DNA of 64,000 bases from Oreohelix idahoensis (lineage: Eukaryota > Mollusca > Gastropoda > Stylommatophora > Oreohelicidae), in contig JAMPIV010004908.1 of assembly GCA_024509875.1 (NCBI GenBank), forward strand, positions 79,501-143,500. Reading direction: 5' to 3'. The notes beneath the pieces are model-generated. The model did no database searches and was not told where the DNA came from. It worked only from the letters and a program-made list of their open reading frames with translations. How positions within the stretch are numbered: the first letter of the stretch is position 1; every line of letters starts with the position of its first letter. Below are positions 11,905 to 23,452 of this stretch, piece by piece. A program made the translations under genes and the position numbers.

Positions 11905-12062
11905 TCATGCGCACCGTCATTAGCGCACTTTTCTATTTTCGAGAGAGTACATTAACCTTCAACCACAGCTAAGGGGTGCAACTGTGGTTGAAAGTTAGAC
12001 AATAATTGTATTATTTCCCTTATTTGTACTCTCCCGAAAAAAAGGTGCGCAAATGACGGTGT
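11905..12062. repeat. about 155-bp imperfect palindrome (MITE-like hairpin)
   Basis: The left arm 'gcgcaccgtcatt.agcgcac..' plus 'ttttcgagagagtac' (about 11,908-11,952) is the reverse complement of the right arm 'gtactctcccgaaaa' plus 'gtgcgcaaatgacggtgtgc' (about 12,024-12,063). An inner pair TTCAACCACAG (11,958) and CTGTGGTTGAA (11,981) closes the stem. A transcript would fold into one long hairpin. There is no coding capacity. It is probably a non-autonomous DNA element nested between two Helitron-like ends. Confidence 0.6.
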
Positions 12063-12334
12063 GCATGAACAGTTTGATTATGAAAAAAGCCAACAACACA
12101 ATTGATAAACAGTACATGAACTGGAGACAGGAAGGTGCGGAGATGCAGATTAAATCAACAGACAATCAAGATACTCTTCTGTCCAGTTTCATTCGGGGAA
12201 ACGGATTTAACTCATCATTTTCTTAAACATAACCTTAAAATGTAAGTTTTTGATTGTTTCTTCAAGACAAAATTTTAATTTAAAGTATTGCAGACTTATT
12301 ATTATGGATCAAAAGGATAAGATGGCTGCAATTA

Positions 12335-12368
12335 AAAACCTGTCAATTTCGATGGGTTATTGCTAGTA
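12335..12368 (+). other. second Helitron-like 3' terminus, diverged
   Basis: The segment CCTGTCAATTTCGATGGG (imperfect hairpin) is followed by the same ttattgCTAGT tail as the terminus at 11,826. The 'gggttattgctagt' string is identical in both copies. Two identical ends about 510 bp apart suggest nested or tandem copies of one non-autonomous Helitron family. Confidence 0.4.
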
Positions 12369-12619
12369 GATAAACAAAGTTAAAGCCAAAGAAAGTCGCT
12401 CTGCACTAGCCTGAGTGGTTGCCATACTGGAAGCGATTCTACAAGCAGCCTTAATGGTAGTGTAAGTAGCTGTGGGTGGCCTCAAAAACGGACTTCACCT
12501 TTAGTCTTCCAATAGGTTCCATCGCCTAACAAGTTTCCCCCAACTTTGCGTCAGATAATGCGCATTACAATTATGAATTGCAGACGCTTGTCAAACGTCT
12601 TTCCAGTTTATCCAGCTCT

Positions 12620-13003
12620 TTTTCGCAGTTATCTAATGAAGAATTTGTCATCTTCATCTTCATCATCATTCTCTTTTCGCTCCTTATGGAGAATGAGTCA
12701 TGACTTTCCACAATACTTGATTCCCTCGTAAAGGTCAAGGATCCCGTTACACGCCCATTGAGGCATACTGGGAATATGGTGTTAGGCCCATATTTTCTTG
12801 ACCATCGGCACACTAGGGGTGATGTGGTCAGCATCACGCCGGCCGCCTTAACCTTCCCAGAAGTTGCTTTGGTACCCAATTGGGGCTGGGTCGACCCAGG
12901 AACCGTTTGCAGCCTTAAAAAAATCCCACATCATCTGGGCATCGAACCATCGACCACTGAGCTAGGAAGCCAGTGCACTAACCACTATGCTACCGCGGAT
13001 TCA
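12620..13003 (-). repeat. tRNA-derived SINE
   Basis: Read on the minus strand, the 5' head starts near 13,003. It carries a Pol III A-box (TAGCATAGTGG, about 12,990) and a B-box (GGTTCGATGCC, about 12,945), with the spacing of a tRNA gene but without a foldable full tRNA. A GC-rich body of about 250 bases follows, then a tail containing GATGATGAAGATGAAGATG (about 12,665-12,645). Pol III would transcribe it and a LINE in the genome would mobilise it. Target duplications were not resolved. The open frames on both strands here are shadows. Confidence 0.75.
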
Positions 13004-14280
13004 CTCGTCTTGATGCTATATTGTTTGAGTTCGTCATTCACTTCCTTTTGCACCTAGTAATTCGAGAGGTTCTTCTTTGTTCCCCCCTCCCCCAATTAAA
13101 AAATAAATAAAACAATCCCTAATGTAGGTCTTTCAAAGTCAGATGTAAAGACGTCAGTGAGATCTGTTTCCATAAATTGGTTATCGATCACATGGACTTA
13201 TTTTATTCTATTTTTTTTGATGCCATGGTTAAGTTTGTTTGTGTTGTTATCGCAACCATGTGTTGATTGTTATAGCCTATCAAAAGTAATAAACAAAAGA
13301 AAAGTTTAACTTTCTTCGTAATATTTCTGCTTGTGGTATACTAGTATTTACCACTTAAAACTTACCACTTAAACGTGAAGACTGACTAATTACTTTTTTA
13401 AAAAATATAAATAATAAATGCAAGCGTGAAACTTGATAGAAAGAACGGATTTGTTTTTGTTTTGTTTCAAATTACGATTTTTTAACAAGATGACATTTCT
13501 AATTAAAAAAACAAACAAACCCAAAGGTGCCAACATTTAAAGACCACAAATGAGTTGATATTTTGATTATAACGTTGATTATAATGTTGATGCGCCGTCT
13601 TACCGGTGTACAATTTTGTTTTTGTAGTTTAAACATGTAAAATGTATTTTTCCGAGTTAAATTAACCCTCAAAATGTATGGAGAAATGACAACATACTAA
13701 CGATTTGGAATAATATAATTAATTTTGAATTTAAAGTGAAACAAATAAATAAATAAACTGGAGTAGTTAAAATTTTCTGACCTCTGGCTCCACTCCAGCT
13801 CCGGGCAAAAACATTCTGCACTTTGCTCCGGGCTCCGCTCTGCTTTTGTGTTCATGTTCATTACTTTGTCTTTCATTTTCTTTTGGGAGTTTTTATAGTA
13901 TGTTAGCTTCTTTACGCTGATATTTCTTTTTTCTTGGGTCAGTATTTGTAACCTGCTAAGTAAGTTGTAACTTGGTTGGCAAAGGCACGTGTTCAATGAC
14001 AACGGTGACAAGAGAGCTGGCTATGGAGTCTAAGACTGCTGGAATTTGTTATCAAACGTAAGACTAGTGGGGATAGACATATGAGAGGATGGATCGGACG
14101 TGTAGACAGCCAGCGCGCAATAGGAACAATTATCATTGATACCCTTCCACATTTGCTGAGGGAGACTCAGCATCTATGAATTTGCCCTGAATGCAAAGAT
14201 GTCGATTCTTATAATAAAAATAATAATAATAATATGGATTAGAGATATTAGGATGTTTGTCCAAAGGAGTCTTCGCCTTT
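13004..14280. other. AT-rich non-coding stretch
   Basis: No gene is recognised. It contains A/T runs, a (TAAA)n-like patch near 13,740 and short (AAT)n near 14,215. The open frame 13,697-14,011 minus has no recognisable domain. Confidence 0.4.
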
Positions 14281-14285
14281 ATCTT

Positions 14286-14391
14286 CGTACACTCTCAGAC
14301 GTCGTACACTCTCAGACGTCGTACACTCTCAGACGTCGTACACTCTCAGACGTCGTACACTCTCAGACGTCGTACACTCTCAGACGTCAAC
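14286..14391. repeat. 17-bp tandem repeat, six copies
   Basis: The unit CGTACACTCTCAGACGT is repeated perfectly six times and each copy carries the palindrome GACGTC. The last copy runs into 'caacttgaatg.gttcaaagaaagca', which also occurs after a single 'cctcagatgt' at about 24,975 next to another LINE fragment. The array is therefore a recent expansion of a piece of that LINE's 3' region. Confidence 0.9.
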
Positions 14392-14930
14392 TTGAATGTG
14401 TTCAAAGAAAGCAATGGTCATCATCATTTTAGTCTACGCAAGCGCCCATTTGTGAAAGTTTGTAGCTTTTTGGTTTTTGATGCTTGAGGCCATTTGTGTC
14501 TCCATAGAGTTTTTCCAGGAATAGTCCTGACGCTGGTCATGGGTGCTTTCTCTGTTCCTCATATGTCGGACATCTTTGAAGCAGATGGTTAACAATTATT
14601 TTATCGATGCCACAGTTACACTCATCGGTAGTTCTTATCTTCAGATCATTGAATAGATGGTATCCCAGTCTATTGTGGCGCGTGCGGAGTCTGAAGATTA
14701 CCACTTGTTCTCTTCTGCTGAGCTGATAATGAGCGTCATGTTTGTTTGTTTGTTTGTTTTTTTTGTGTGGCCTGCATGCTCTGCTTCCCATTTTCCTGTA
14801 TCTGCTTCTCATAAAACTCTTCGAAAGTCATGCCTGTATAAGGCTGAGGTAGCTTTCCTCCTTTATTTGCCAATCTGTCAGCCTCTTCATTGCCGGAGAT
14901 GTTGCAATCTGATGGGATCCACTCCACCAC
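14392..14930 (-). pseudogene. LINE C-terminal fragment: RNase H end and CCHC-like tail
   Basis: The minus strand encodes VEWIPSDCNISGNEEADRLA (about 14,930-14,871), the C-terminal RNase H motif of I-group LINEs, with the usual His of 'SHC' replaced by Asp. In another frame it continues as REQVVIFRLRTRHNRLGYHL and ECNCGIDK...HLLQRCPTYEEQR (about 14,715-14,540). The frame change near 14,750 falls at a (TTTG)n run. Two more copies of this tail lie at 24,973-25,632 and 60,300-60,580. The copy is 5'-truncated, as usual for LINEs. Confidence 0.8.
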
Positions 14931-15249
14931 AACTCTCTTGAATCGCTGACATAGTTTGTGGAGTATTACTCTTACGCCATCCAGGCCTGCATTATTCTGG
15001 CTCCTCTGATGTGGACTATGTTTGAATGCAGACGTCTTTATCCAGATGTGAATTTGTATTCTTAGAGATGGACAGCAGTGTAAAAATGTCAGGAATAATT
15101 ATGTCTAAAATTTGGATTTATGGATCATGAAGTATTGTCTGGAAATGAATGCTACTTCCAGCACCGTGGAAACTGTAGAATAATGCTGAACATTGTGAAT
15201 CGACAGTAAAGTCTGAGTGACATGAAATAAGAAGTGGAATATGAAACAA

Positions 15250-15468
15250 TTGATATTTTTTCTAATCATAATCATTTTCATCATCATCATTGTCATCATC
15301 ATCATCATCATTGTCATCATCATTGTCATCATCATTGCCATCATCATTGTCATCATCATCATCATCATCATTGTCATCATCATTGCCATCATCATTGTCA
15401 TCATCATTGCCATCATCATTGTCATCATCATTGCCATCATCATTGTCATCATCATTGCCATCATCATT

Positions 15469-15524
<56 letters not shown>

Positions 15525-15962
15525 TGTCATCATCATCATCATCATTGCCATCATCACTATCATCATCATTGTCATCATCATTGTCATCATCATTGTCATC
15601 ATCATTGTCATCATCATCATTGCCATCATCATTGTCATCATCATTGCCATCATCATTATCATCATCATCATTGTCATCATCATTGTCATCATCATCATTG
15701 CCATCATCATTGTCATCATCATTGCCATCATCATTATCATCATCATCATTGTCATCATCATTGTCATCATCATCATCATTGCCATCATCACTATCATCAT
15801 CATTGTCATCATCATCATAATCATCATCATTGTCATTATCATTGTCATCATCATTGTCATCATCATCATCATCATTGTCATCATCATTGCCATCATCATT
15901 GTCATCATCATTGCCATCATCATTGTCATCATCATTGCCATCATCATTGTTATCATCATTGC
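15250..15962. repeat. TCATCATCATTG-type microsatellite, left part
   Basis: About 710 bp of (TCA)n with regular TTG interruptions, giving a higher-order unit close to TCATCATCATTGTCATCATCATTGCCA. Long open frames on both strands (poly-His, Ser, Ile or Met) are artefacts of the triplet repeat. It continues at 24,047 after the inserted LTR retrotransposon. On the minus strand it reads as (ATGATGACAATG)n directly after an RTE 3' end, so it is probably an expanded RTE tail. Confidence 0.95.
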
Positions 15963-16539
15963 TGTCACGAACGGTTTATAGAATGAATGTCAGTACCCAT
16001 GCTCCGGTGGGAGCTAGATACGTTTATGTAAGTTGTGAGTTGAAGTTAGTGAATGTTAAGTTTGACTGCGGGCATGAATGCATTAGTAACAGTAAGCGCT
16101 AATGTCGAGTTCATGGGCATGACTGAGTTGTTGTGAACGAAGTGGTGGTGAAGACTGGTCAGGTGTGAAAAGGGTCATGGTAGAAGGTCATTCGAGAGAG
16201 ATATTAGAGCGAAGAGAGATTACGTGGAGAGTGAAGGCGAAATGGTTGAAGAAAAATAGGAAATATATAGAGATATTGTGAAATTCGTTCCATGAGATGT
16301 TGTTCTAATTATGCACATCATACATTGTGCTTTTCTTATGTGATGATTTATGGCCAAAGCGGCAGTCTGCCTGTGTTATTGTGTTATACTCAAGTTTGTG
16401 ACATAAAGTCGTCGGATATCGTTTCTACGTGTTGGAGTTTAGTGAATTCACCATTAGCTGTGAATAACGAGCCATGTTTGTCGCTCCATGTGTACGTAAT
16501 ACATATTTGTCAATGTGTACACACAGCAAGCACTTGACA
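15963..16539 (+). repeat. 5' LTR of the 8.1-kb element
   Basis: 577 bp. Begins TGTCACGAACGG and ends CACTTGACA. It matches 23,476-24,046 along its whole length with scattered substitutions. Relative to the other LTR it keeps an extra 'tctacgtg'-type 8-bp piece near 16,425. Confidence 0.93.
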
Positions 16540-16560
16540 ATTTTGGGGGACTCGTAAGTG
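16540..16560 (+). other. candidate primer binding site
   Basis: Just after the 5' LTR the sequence is ATTTTGGGGGACTCGT. TGGGGG-CTCGT resembles the start of a site complementary to the 3' end of tRNA-Pro (TGGGGGCTCGTCCGGGAT), with an extra A and a diverged tail. It is weaker than the site at 29,221. Confidence 0.4.
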
Positions 16561-18524
16561 GAAGAGAGGACCCACCCCTAATTTTCTGCAGAATTTTTGA
16601 CAATTTTGCCTTCTCATGAATTGTTGTTGAAAAATTATATCAAGCGGAACAGAAAAGTAGGCCTATTTGTTTGAATCAGGTCACAAGAACTTGATGTGCA
16701 AAACTGAAGTCTCCATTTCAGTGATAGTCAGCAATGGTATAGCTGCAGAAGGACTGAATATTTAAGAGCGAAGAATAGTTTAATCACTGGCAGAGAGGCG
16801 AAGGGACAGTTTTGACGAAATCGACAGTGTTATTTTGGAAAGTAGCTCGAAGAAGGGAAAGGCGGTAATCAGTCTTGTTTACCTCGGCGCACTGATATTG
16901 TGTTATTTCGCCCGTGACGAGTTGCTGATCTGTCGTCAATTTATCTGTGCTGTGTAGTTCGGCATGACTGTGATACGAAAAAGAGCGTCTGCTGGGTCTT
17001 GTAATGGAATAACAAGGCCATTGTGTTGCGGGTGATCGGCTGAAATCGTAACATCTTGCCTGGAGATGGTGTAAGCAGTGAGAGAGGCATTTTCCTTTGC
17101 TACCCCCTGGACCAGTAGTGAAGAAGATCCGGTTCACCGTACGGAGAGCTGAGGTGCACGTAGGAGCTGATTTCGACATTTGACTGTGCTGTGTTGCAAC
17201 GTGAAGTGTGTTGTTTGTGGTGTCCATCATTGAGCTGTAACACCGGGACTCCAAGCCTGCGCCTATCTCAAGTGGAGCAGCGGACACAGGATATTGTTAA
17301 GTTAAGTTTATTATTAATTTTGTTAATTTCCAGTCTTCTGTTTACTTGACTTGTGCGTCTGTATATCTCCTTTTATATTTATATAGGCTATACTTTTTTA
17401 AATTAATTTATTTCTTTATTTATTTTTTCCTTGATAAGGTTATTGCCCGGAACTAATAGTGTGGTTTTTTTTCTCCATTCTTTCTTCAATAGCATTTTTG
17501 CAGATTAATTGACGTTATATTTGAACCCTATGATCTGTTATATCTAAAGGTGTACTAAACTTAGTTTATTTTGATACTAGTTCCTTTTAGCACTTGCTTT
17601 GTCATATCTGGACTTCCTTCTGTCTATCATTTCTTTTGTGTACTTGAAACTTATGTTATTTTTATATTAGCTCTTGTTATTAGTTAAATATTGATATATT
17701 CATTCCTGTTTACCCCTGCTGCAGGGTGCACGAGTAGAGCTCTTGGGTTACTTCATTGTCCAGTGGTTTGTTTTTGTTTCGTTCATATTGTGTGGTAGTA
17801 TTTAATTTCGATTTCTGTATAAGGGTGGTTTTGAGTGGTGAGCACAATCCATCTTTCTTCATTGAAGAAATTTGCCTTGTGTCGTCTTTAATAGGTTTTG
17901 TGAGACAAATTGCGCTGCAGGGAACCCAATCTGTCTAAGACTTGGGGAGTTGTGAAGCCTCGTGTAATTTGTGGAACAATTGTTGGCGTTAGTTGTTTGC
18001 GTTTAGTTTGTTTACTTATTGTCTTGTATAATAGTCTTTCTTTCGTGGTGTTTTTCTGTCGCAATTCTCAGTCCTTTGCTCTGCTATCCGTGTATATAAG
18101 TTATTTTACGATATCCTGTTTTTGTTCATTTGATAGGTTTGGGTGTAAATATAAGGTCTATTCTTACTTTCTTGGTCTATAACTTCCTCTCCACCGGCCT
18201 ATCAGTTGTTGTAGTGTCGTGTGTTCTGTGATTATCATTTCAATCATCATCATACCATTTGTGTTAACATAAACAGACCCATTTTACTTTGGTCTATTAC
18301 AGTTTGTAATGCCTACAGACTGATACAAGAGATTGACCCAGTGTGTAGACCCAGTGTGAAGAGTTGTTCAAAATCTGTTGTGTATGACAGACGTTCTTCA
18401 TAGGTGGAGGGGCATCCACTATAGTTTTCCAGACACCATTTGGCTTATCAGGTGGTATACGTTTTTTTTTCTCTTTTGTTTAATTCATTTCTTCATAGTT
18501 ATCATAGTTGAAAAATATTGCAGG
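16561..18524 (+). other. long untranslated leader between 5' LTR and gag
   Basis: About 2 kb without recognisable protein. It is T-rich from 17,290 on, with small open frames only. The gag ATG at 18,525 lies right after 'aaaaatattgcagg', which resembles a splice acceptor, so gag could be translated from a spliced RNA. That is a suggestion only. Confidence 0.4.
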
Positions 18525-19388
18525 ATGACTAGCCTCTTGGATTTTATCACCAAGGGACAGGCACTTGGTAAATCAGGGGATGAACTTGAATTATGGGCTG
18601 AGACTAAATTTGCGGATGCTGAGGAAAGAGATCTAAGGAAATTAGAAATTGAGGCTGACAGGGAAGCAAAGAAAGAAGAAACAAGGAAAGTTGAAATTGA
18701 GGCTGAAAGGGAAGCAAAGAAGGAAGAGACAACGAAAGCTGAAATTCAGGCGGATAAAGAAATTACTTTGAAGAAACTGGAACTTGAGGCTGCTAGTTCT
18801 AGACCAGCTACTAAGGAGTCTACTCGTCCTTTCAAGCTGCGACTCCAGTCCTTTGTTGAGGGCGTCGATATGATGGACGTGTATCTAGAAAGGTTTCAAC
18901 AAGAAGCAGTATCTTGGAAGGTTAAAAAAGAAGATTGGCCATCTCTGCTTAATAATTTGTTAACCGGAAGGAGTTTACAATGTGTCTTTGCTTTGCCAGT
19001 AGAGGATCGCATGAATTATGACACGGTGAAAGAGACACTGCTTCGAAGATTTAGACTGACAGCTCAAGGGTACCGTGAAAGATTTAAGGAGGCTATTCCT
19101 ACAACAAGCAATGACTTTAGTGAGTTTATTGCGGAAATCAAGTTGCTGTTCAATAGGTGGATTGAACTATCAGGTATTGTGAAGGATTTTGACGGGCTAA
19201 CCGACTTTATTGTACAGGACAAGGTTCTATCGTCTTGCAATCCAGAGTTAGTGGCTTTTCTACAAGAGCGAAAGCCAAAAGATATAAATATTATGTCAGA
19301 GCTAGGACAGCAGTATGTCAATGCGCACCCGGGGAAGCCGATTCACGAGCAGATAGTTGCTGAAACCTTTCCAGCTTGTGTGGCTTAA
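18525..19388 (+). pseudogene. gag of the 8.1-kb Gmr1-like element
   Basis: ATG at 18,525 (MTSLLDFITKGQ). A charged coiled coil (about residues 25-90, with AEREAKKEETxKxEI repeats) is followed by a capsid-like domain (FVEGVDMMDVYLERFQQEA, then YDTVKETLLRRFRLTAQGYRERF, about 18,855-19,085). A TAA at 19,386-19,388 stops the frame. The same frame reopens at once with Arg-rich nucleocapsid sequence, so the stop is probably a nonsense mutation within a once continuous gag. Gag would form the cytoplasmic particle in which reverse transcription happens. Confidence 0.85.
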
Positions 19389-20240
19389 GACAAAACTGAA
19401 AAGAAGCCATACATACATCCTCGGGTCCGCAGCTTGGACAGGTATGTTGATAAAGATAGTAGAAATAGAAGATGGAATGGGGACAGAAGATATTCTCCTA
19501 AGAGACAGTACCCTTCTTTTGGGTCAGGCTACAGTAGAAGGGGTTGTTATAAGTGTGGCTCAAGGCGTCATCTATCTTATCAGTGGGGGAGGGACCCAGA
19601 GAGATGTCTCTTCAACCCACAAAGAAGTCCATATGCCAGCCCAAAGAAAAATTAAAATGGCAGTCCAAAGAGAAGCCATTACAAGCGCCAAGAGACGGAT
19701 TCCAACTGCCCCAATTGTAATGAAAGAAGAAACAGTCGAAAAGAGAGCCCAAAGGAAAGCACTGAGCGTGCAAACTCAGCTACTGTCCTTGATACATTTA
19801 ATAGCGAGGAGTGTGAGGGGTGCAGACCATTGTTCGAGCCTGATAGCAAGCCTATTTTAATATGTGGCCACACTTTGCCTTGCCTTTCATCAGTTGATGG
19901 GAATGGCACCTTAACTTTACATAAGGGATTTGTGGAGAATAAACCTGTATCTGTTTTGAGGACACGGGATGTACAACGATTGGCATTAGGAAGACATTGG
20001 TTAAGGATACGTATTATATTGGAAAGATGGCCAAATGCATTACATTTGGTGGTAATGTCGAGTACTATCCATTGCCGATTGTGCAGATCGACACCCCTTT
20101 CTTGTCGGGTAGAGTTGGAGTATGCGTCCTTGACTCTCCCGTCACTGATCTCATTATTGGAAATGTTAATGGGGTTCATGATTGCACCAGTCAGGATATT
20201 GAGGAGTGGGAAAATGGGCATGATTTGTTTGCTAACGCAG
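19389..20240 (+). pseudogene. nucleocapsid and protease region, broken
   Basis: In the gag frame: an Arg-rich stretch, then a zinc knuckle CYKCGSRRHLSYQW at about 19,545, in which the last Cys is Trp. Stops follow. A retropepsin-like part begins near 19,855 (ILICGHTLPCLSSVDGNG, FVENKPVSVLR), but the register is lost just where the catalytic Asp should lie (about 19,955-19,965). Downstream protease sequence (ITFGGNVEYYPLPIVQIDTPFLSGRVGVCVLD) is in another frame from 19,997. At least one frameshift and two stops are present. Confidence 0.75.
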
Positions 20241-21060
20241 TAATGACGATGGCTCAGACTAAGGCTGATGATGCAAGTATTATGATATCGCAACCCAGTA
20301 ATATCCCTTGGGTGCCTACGGTTGCTGGAATTACAGCATCTGATTTTGTAGACATGCAGAGGCAAGACATTTCACTTCTGCCTTTGTTTCGGTTGGCTGA
20401 ATCCAAGAACATGCGGCATACCAAGTCTGCTCGATACTGGTTTGAGGTTAGGAACTCCATTCTAATCAGATGCTTTGCGGAGCAACATTCAGTCATTACA
20501 CAAGTGGTTATTCCAGTGGAACTGAAGAATACAGTGTTAAAAACAGCACATGATATCCCTTTTGTGGGTCACATGGGTATTGCGAGAACTCGCTGTAGAG
20601 TGTTGTCCCAGTTTTACTGGCGTGGATACAGTAAGGATGTGAAGGTTTACTGTCGGTCGTGTAAAGTGTGTCAGAAGACAAGCCAGAAAGGAAGGACTCC
20701 CAAGGCACCATTAGTAGCAACAGATTTGGCAGTTCGCCGTTTTCAGAAGGTTGCTATAGACATTGTTGGGCCCCTTCCAGTTATGTCTGATCGGGGGTAT
20801 AGATTTATTCTAACATTGGTAGATCTATGTACGAGGTGGCCTAAAGCATTGCCAATAAAATCCATCACATCAAAGGATATAGCAGAGGCTCTAATGAGCT
20901 TATTTAGCAGATTAGGATTTCCTGAAGAGATTTTGTCTGACAGGGGCCGGCAATTCATTTCAGAAGAGATGAAACACATATCTAAACTGTTAGACATAGC
21001 CCAAGTGTTCACCACCCCTTATCATCCTCAGAGCAACGGGGTCTGCGAGCGGTTCAATAA
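20240..21060 (+). pseudogene. integrase of the 8.1-kb element, C-terminus deleted
   Basis: Zinc-binding domain with H-H-C-C pattern (HDIPFVGHMG, then YCRSCKVCQK, about 20,550-20,675). Catalytic core: Asp at 20,759 (AIDIVGP), Asp at 20,939 (LSDRGRQF) and Glu at 21,047 (VCERFN), with 35 residues between the last two (DD35E). Directly after this Glu the sequence jumps to a region that normally lies some 60-70 codons further on (PFELVFGANPRGP, other frame). An internal deletion with frameshift at about 21,058 has removed the end of the core. It lies before RT, which marks the Gmr1 type. Confidence 0.88.
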
Positions 21061-23009
21061 TTCTCACCGTTTGAGCTAGTATTTGGCGCAAATCCTCGGG
21101 GTCCCATGAAAATTTTGAGAAACTTACTGACCGGGAATTACGCTGATGATAGCGTCAGGTCAAGTTATGAGTATGTCGTTGACTTGCGAGAGCGCATAAT
21201 TACATCCTGTTCGATAGCACGTGAGGCATTACAGGCATCTGGTGCAAGGTATAGAGCATATGCCAATAGGAATAGCAAACTTGTATCCCTCAGTCCTGGC
21301 AGCGAGGTATTGTTGTTGCTACCTACCAAGGAAAATCACCTGCTAGTGAGCTGGCAAGGCCCATTTCAAGTAAAGAAACAGATTACCGATGTGGATTATC
21401 TGATATTAGTCCGAGGGAAGGAGAAGATTTTCCATATTAATATGCTAAAACCATATGTAGTACGTCCAACTGAACTGGAACCAGTTGTGAACGCTGTTCT
21501 TGATAGTACCGTTACTGTAGCTAGTGCAGCAGTCATCGAGGAAGATGGAGAAAAAGGTGAGGAGGTCAATCTCCGGATCCCACTATTGCCATTGGTTGCT
21601 TCAGAATCATGGAGAGATGTAGAGGTCTCTGCATTTCTCCCACAGCATCAGAGGAAACAGGTGAAGTCACTGCTGTGCGAATTTCAAGATGTGCTCACAG
21701 ATATTCCTGGAAGAACTGATTTAGTTGAGCATGATATTAAACTGACCTATGGAGAGACCATCCGGGTGAAACCATATCCTAATCCACTACATTATACTTC
21801 TGCAGTTGAAAAAGAAGTGAATGATATGTTACGCTTAGGTGTTATCTCCGCATCTGAATCATCATACTCATTTCCCATGGTCACCGTGCGGAAGAAGGAT
21901 AAATCCCTACGGATATGTATAGATTTCCGCCGCTTGAATAGTGTCACAGGGATAGATGCGGAACCTATGCCCAACCAAGAGGTCCTCCTATCCCAAATAG
22001 CGGGGGCAAAGTATTTTACCAAACTAGACTTATCGAGAGGGTATTGGCAAATTCCCTTAGCAGAAGTCGCTAGGCCACTTACAGCATTTTGTACCCCTCA
22101 GGGTCTTTTCCAGTTTAATTATATGTGCTTTGGACTGGTGAATGCCCCTGCAACTTGTGTGAGAATGATGAGAATGCTTTTGAGGGGACAGAAGGATGTT
22201 ATCACATATATTGATGACATCTGTTTGTTTCATGACACGTGGGATGAACATATAGAGGGATTGAAATCACTGTTATCATGCCTTCGGGTGCATCACCTTA
22301 CAGCAAGACCCAGTAAGATTAAAGTGGGGTTTCAGGAGTTAACGTTTCTGGGGTATGTGGTAGGACAGGGTGTTTTAAAACCAGTTGATCAGACAGTTGG
22401 AAGAATTTTGAATTTGCAACCTCCAAAAACAAAGAAACAAGTACGTAGTTTACTCGGTCTGATAAATTTTTATCATAAATTTATCCGCAGGTTCTCTTCA
22501 TTGTCGGCAGCTCTAACATCACTCACTAAAAAGGGCACGCCAAACAGAGTGGTCTGGACTGAAGAGTGTGATAGATCACTGAGGAACATCAAGGCTGTAT
22601 TCTCCAGCGAGCCCATTCTTCTACTGCCAGACTTGGCTAAGCCTTTTGTACTGAGGACTGATGCTTCTGCAGTGGGCATTGGTGCGTGTCTGATGCAAGA
22701 ACATGATGGGTTTCTACATCCTGTCATGTATGTCAGCAGGAAGTTGCTTCTGGCTGAAACGCGATATGCCACTATAGAGAGAGAGAGTGTTTAGCTATTA
22801 TTTGGGCTGTTTCCAAACTCTCTAGGTATTTGTTACGATCTCATTTTGTACTGGAAACGGACCATTGTCCATTGACTTTTCTTAAGTCATCTAGATCACC
22901 AAATTCCCGTTTGACAAGGTGGTCGTTGTTGTTACAACAGTACAACTTCACTGTTTTTCCTATTCAGGGTAAATTAAATGTTCTTGCAGATTCATTATCT
23001 AGATTATGA
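21061..23009 (+). pseudogene. integrase tail, reverse transcriptase and RNase H of the 8.1-kb element
   Basis: Starts with the integrase C-terminal part (PGSEVLLLLPTKENHLLVSWQGPF, about 21,297-21,366; KIFHINMLKPY near 21,426). A linker follows, then RT: FTKLDLSRGYWQIP at about 22,015, FNYMCFGLVNAPA at about 22,114, YIDD at 22,207-22,218. RNase H: FVLRTDASAVGIGACL at about 22,645. A small indel in a GAGAGAGAG run at about 22,780 shifts the frame; RNase H then continues (AIIWAVSKLSRYL, LETDHCPLTFLKS) to LADSLSRL and TGA at 23,007-23,009. RNase H is the final domain and no integrase follows it. Confidence 0.9.
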
Positions 23010-23452
23010 ACACTTGCTTGAAGTAAATGGGTGTGTTTTTTTTAACCACCATTTCTATGTAATATTTGATACTTGTACATGAGTAATATTTTGTCAACTG
23101 TATTCTGCATGATTTTTGTATAAGCTAAGTTCTTATCATATGTTGTGTATCTAGTACATGGTTATAGAATAGATATTCTCCGGTATAGTAGAATTTGGTG
23201 AAATTGATGTAATGTTTATCACCTTTAATTTTGCGAGTAATTAGAGATGCATGATTTTTGCCATATGGTTGCTGTTGTATTTTTCTAGCAACTCAGTTCT
23301 ATTGTAATTTTTTTTAAATTTTATTTTTGTGTTCTTCAGAATGTTATTATTGATTATTTGTAGATTGCATATTTTCACACTGATGCTATACATTTTGCCC
23401 ACATATGTAATCAGAGGTGTTGGATGGTTGAGTTCCTGATATCTACCACCCA

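Noticed and set aside
12940..13003. A functional tRNA gene
   Set aside because: A and B boxes are present but no full cloverleaf closes, and the sequence continues into a SINE body and tail.
14286..14391. CRISPR-like array
   Set aside because: Repeats are 17 bp and directly adjacent with no spacers; eukaryotic context; a simple tandem array.
15105..16102. Long open frames encoding poly-Met/Thr, poly-His/Cys, poly-Ile/Val and poly-Ser on both strands
   Set aside because: They follow from a (TCA)n triplet microsatellite without stops in most frames; no gene signals.
16784..17287. A 167-codon minus-strand gene in the leader of the 8.1-kb element
   Set aside because: No recognisable domain or start signals; it lies antisense in the untranslated leader.
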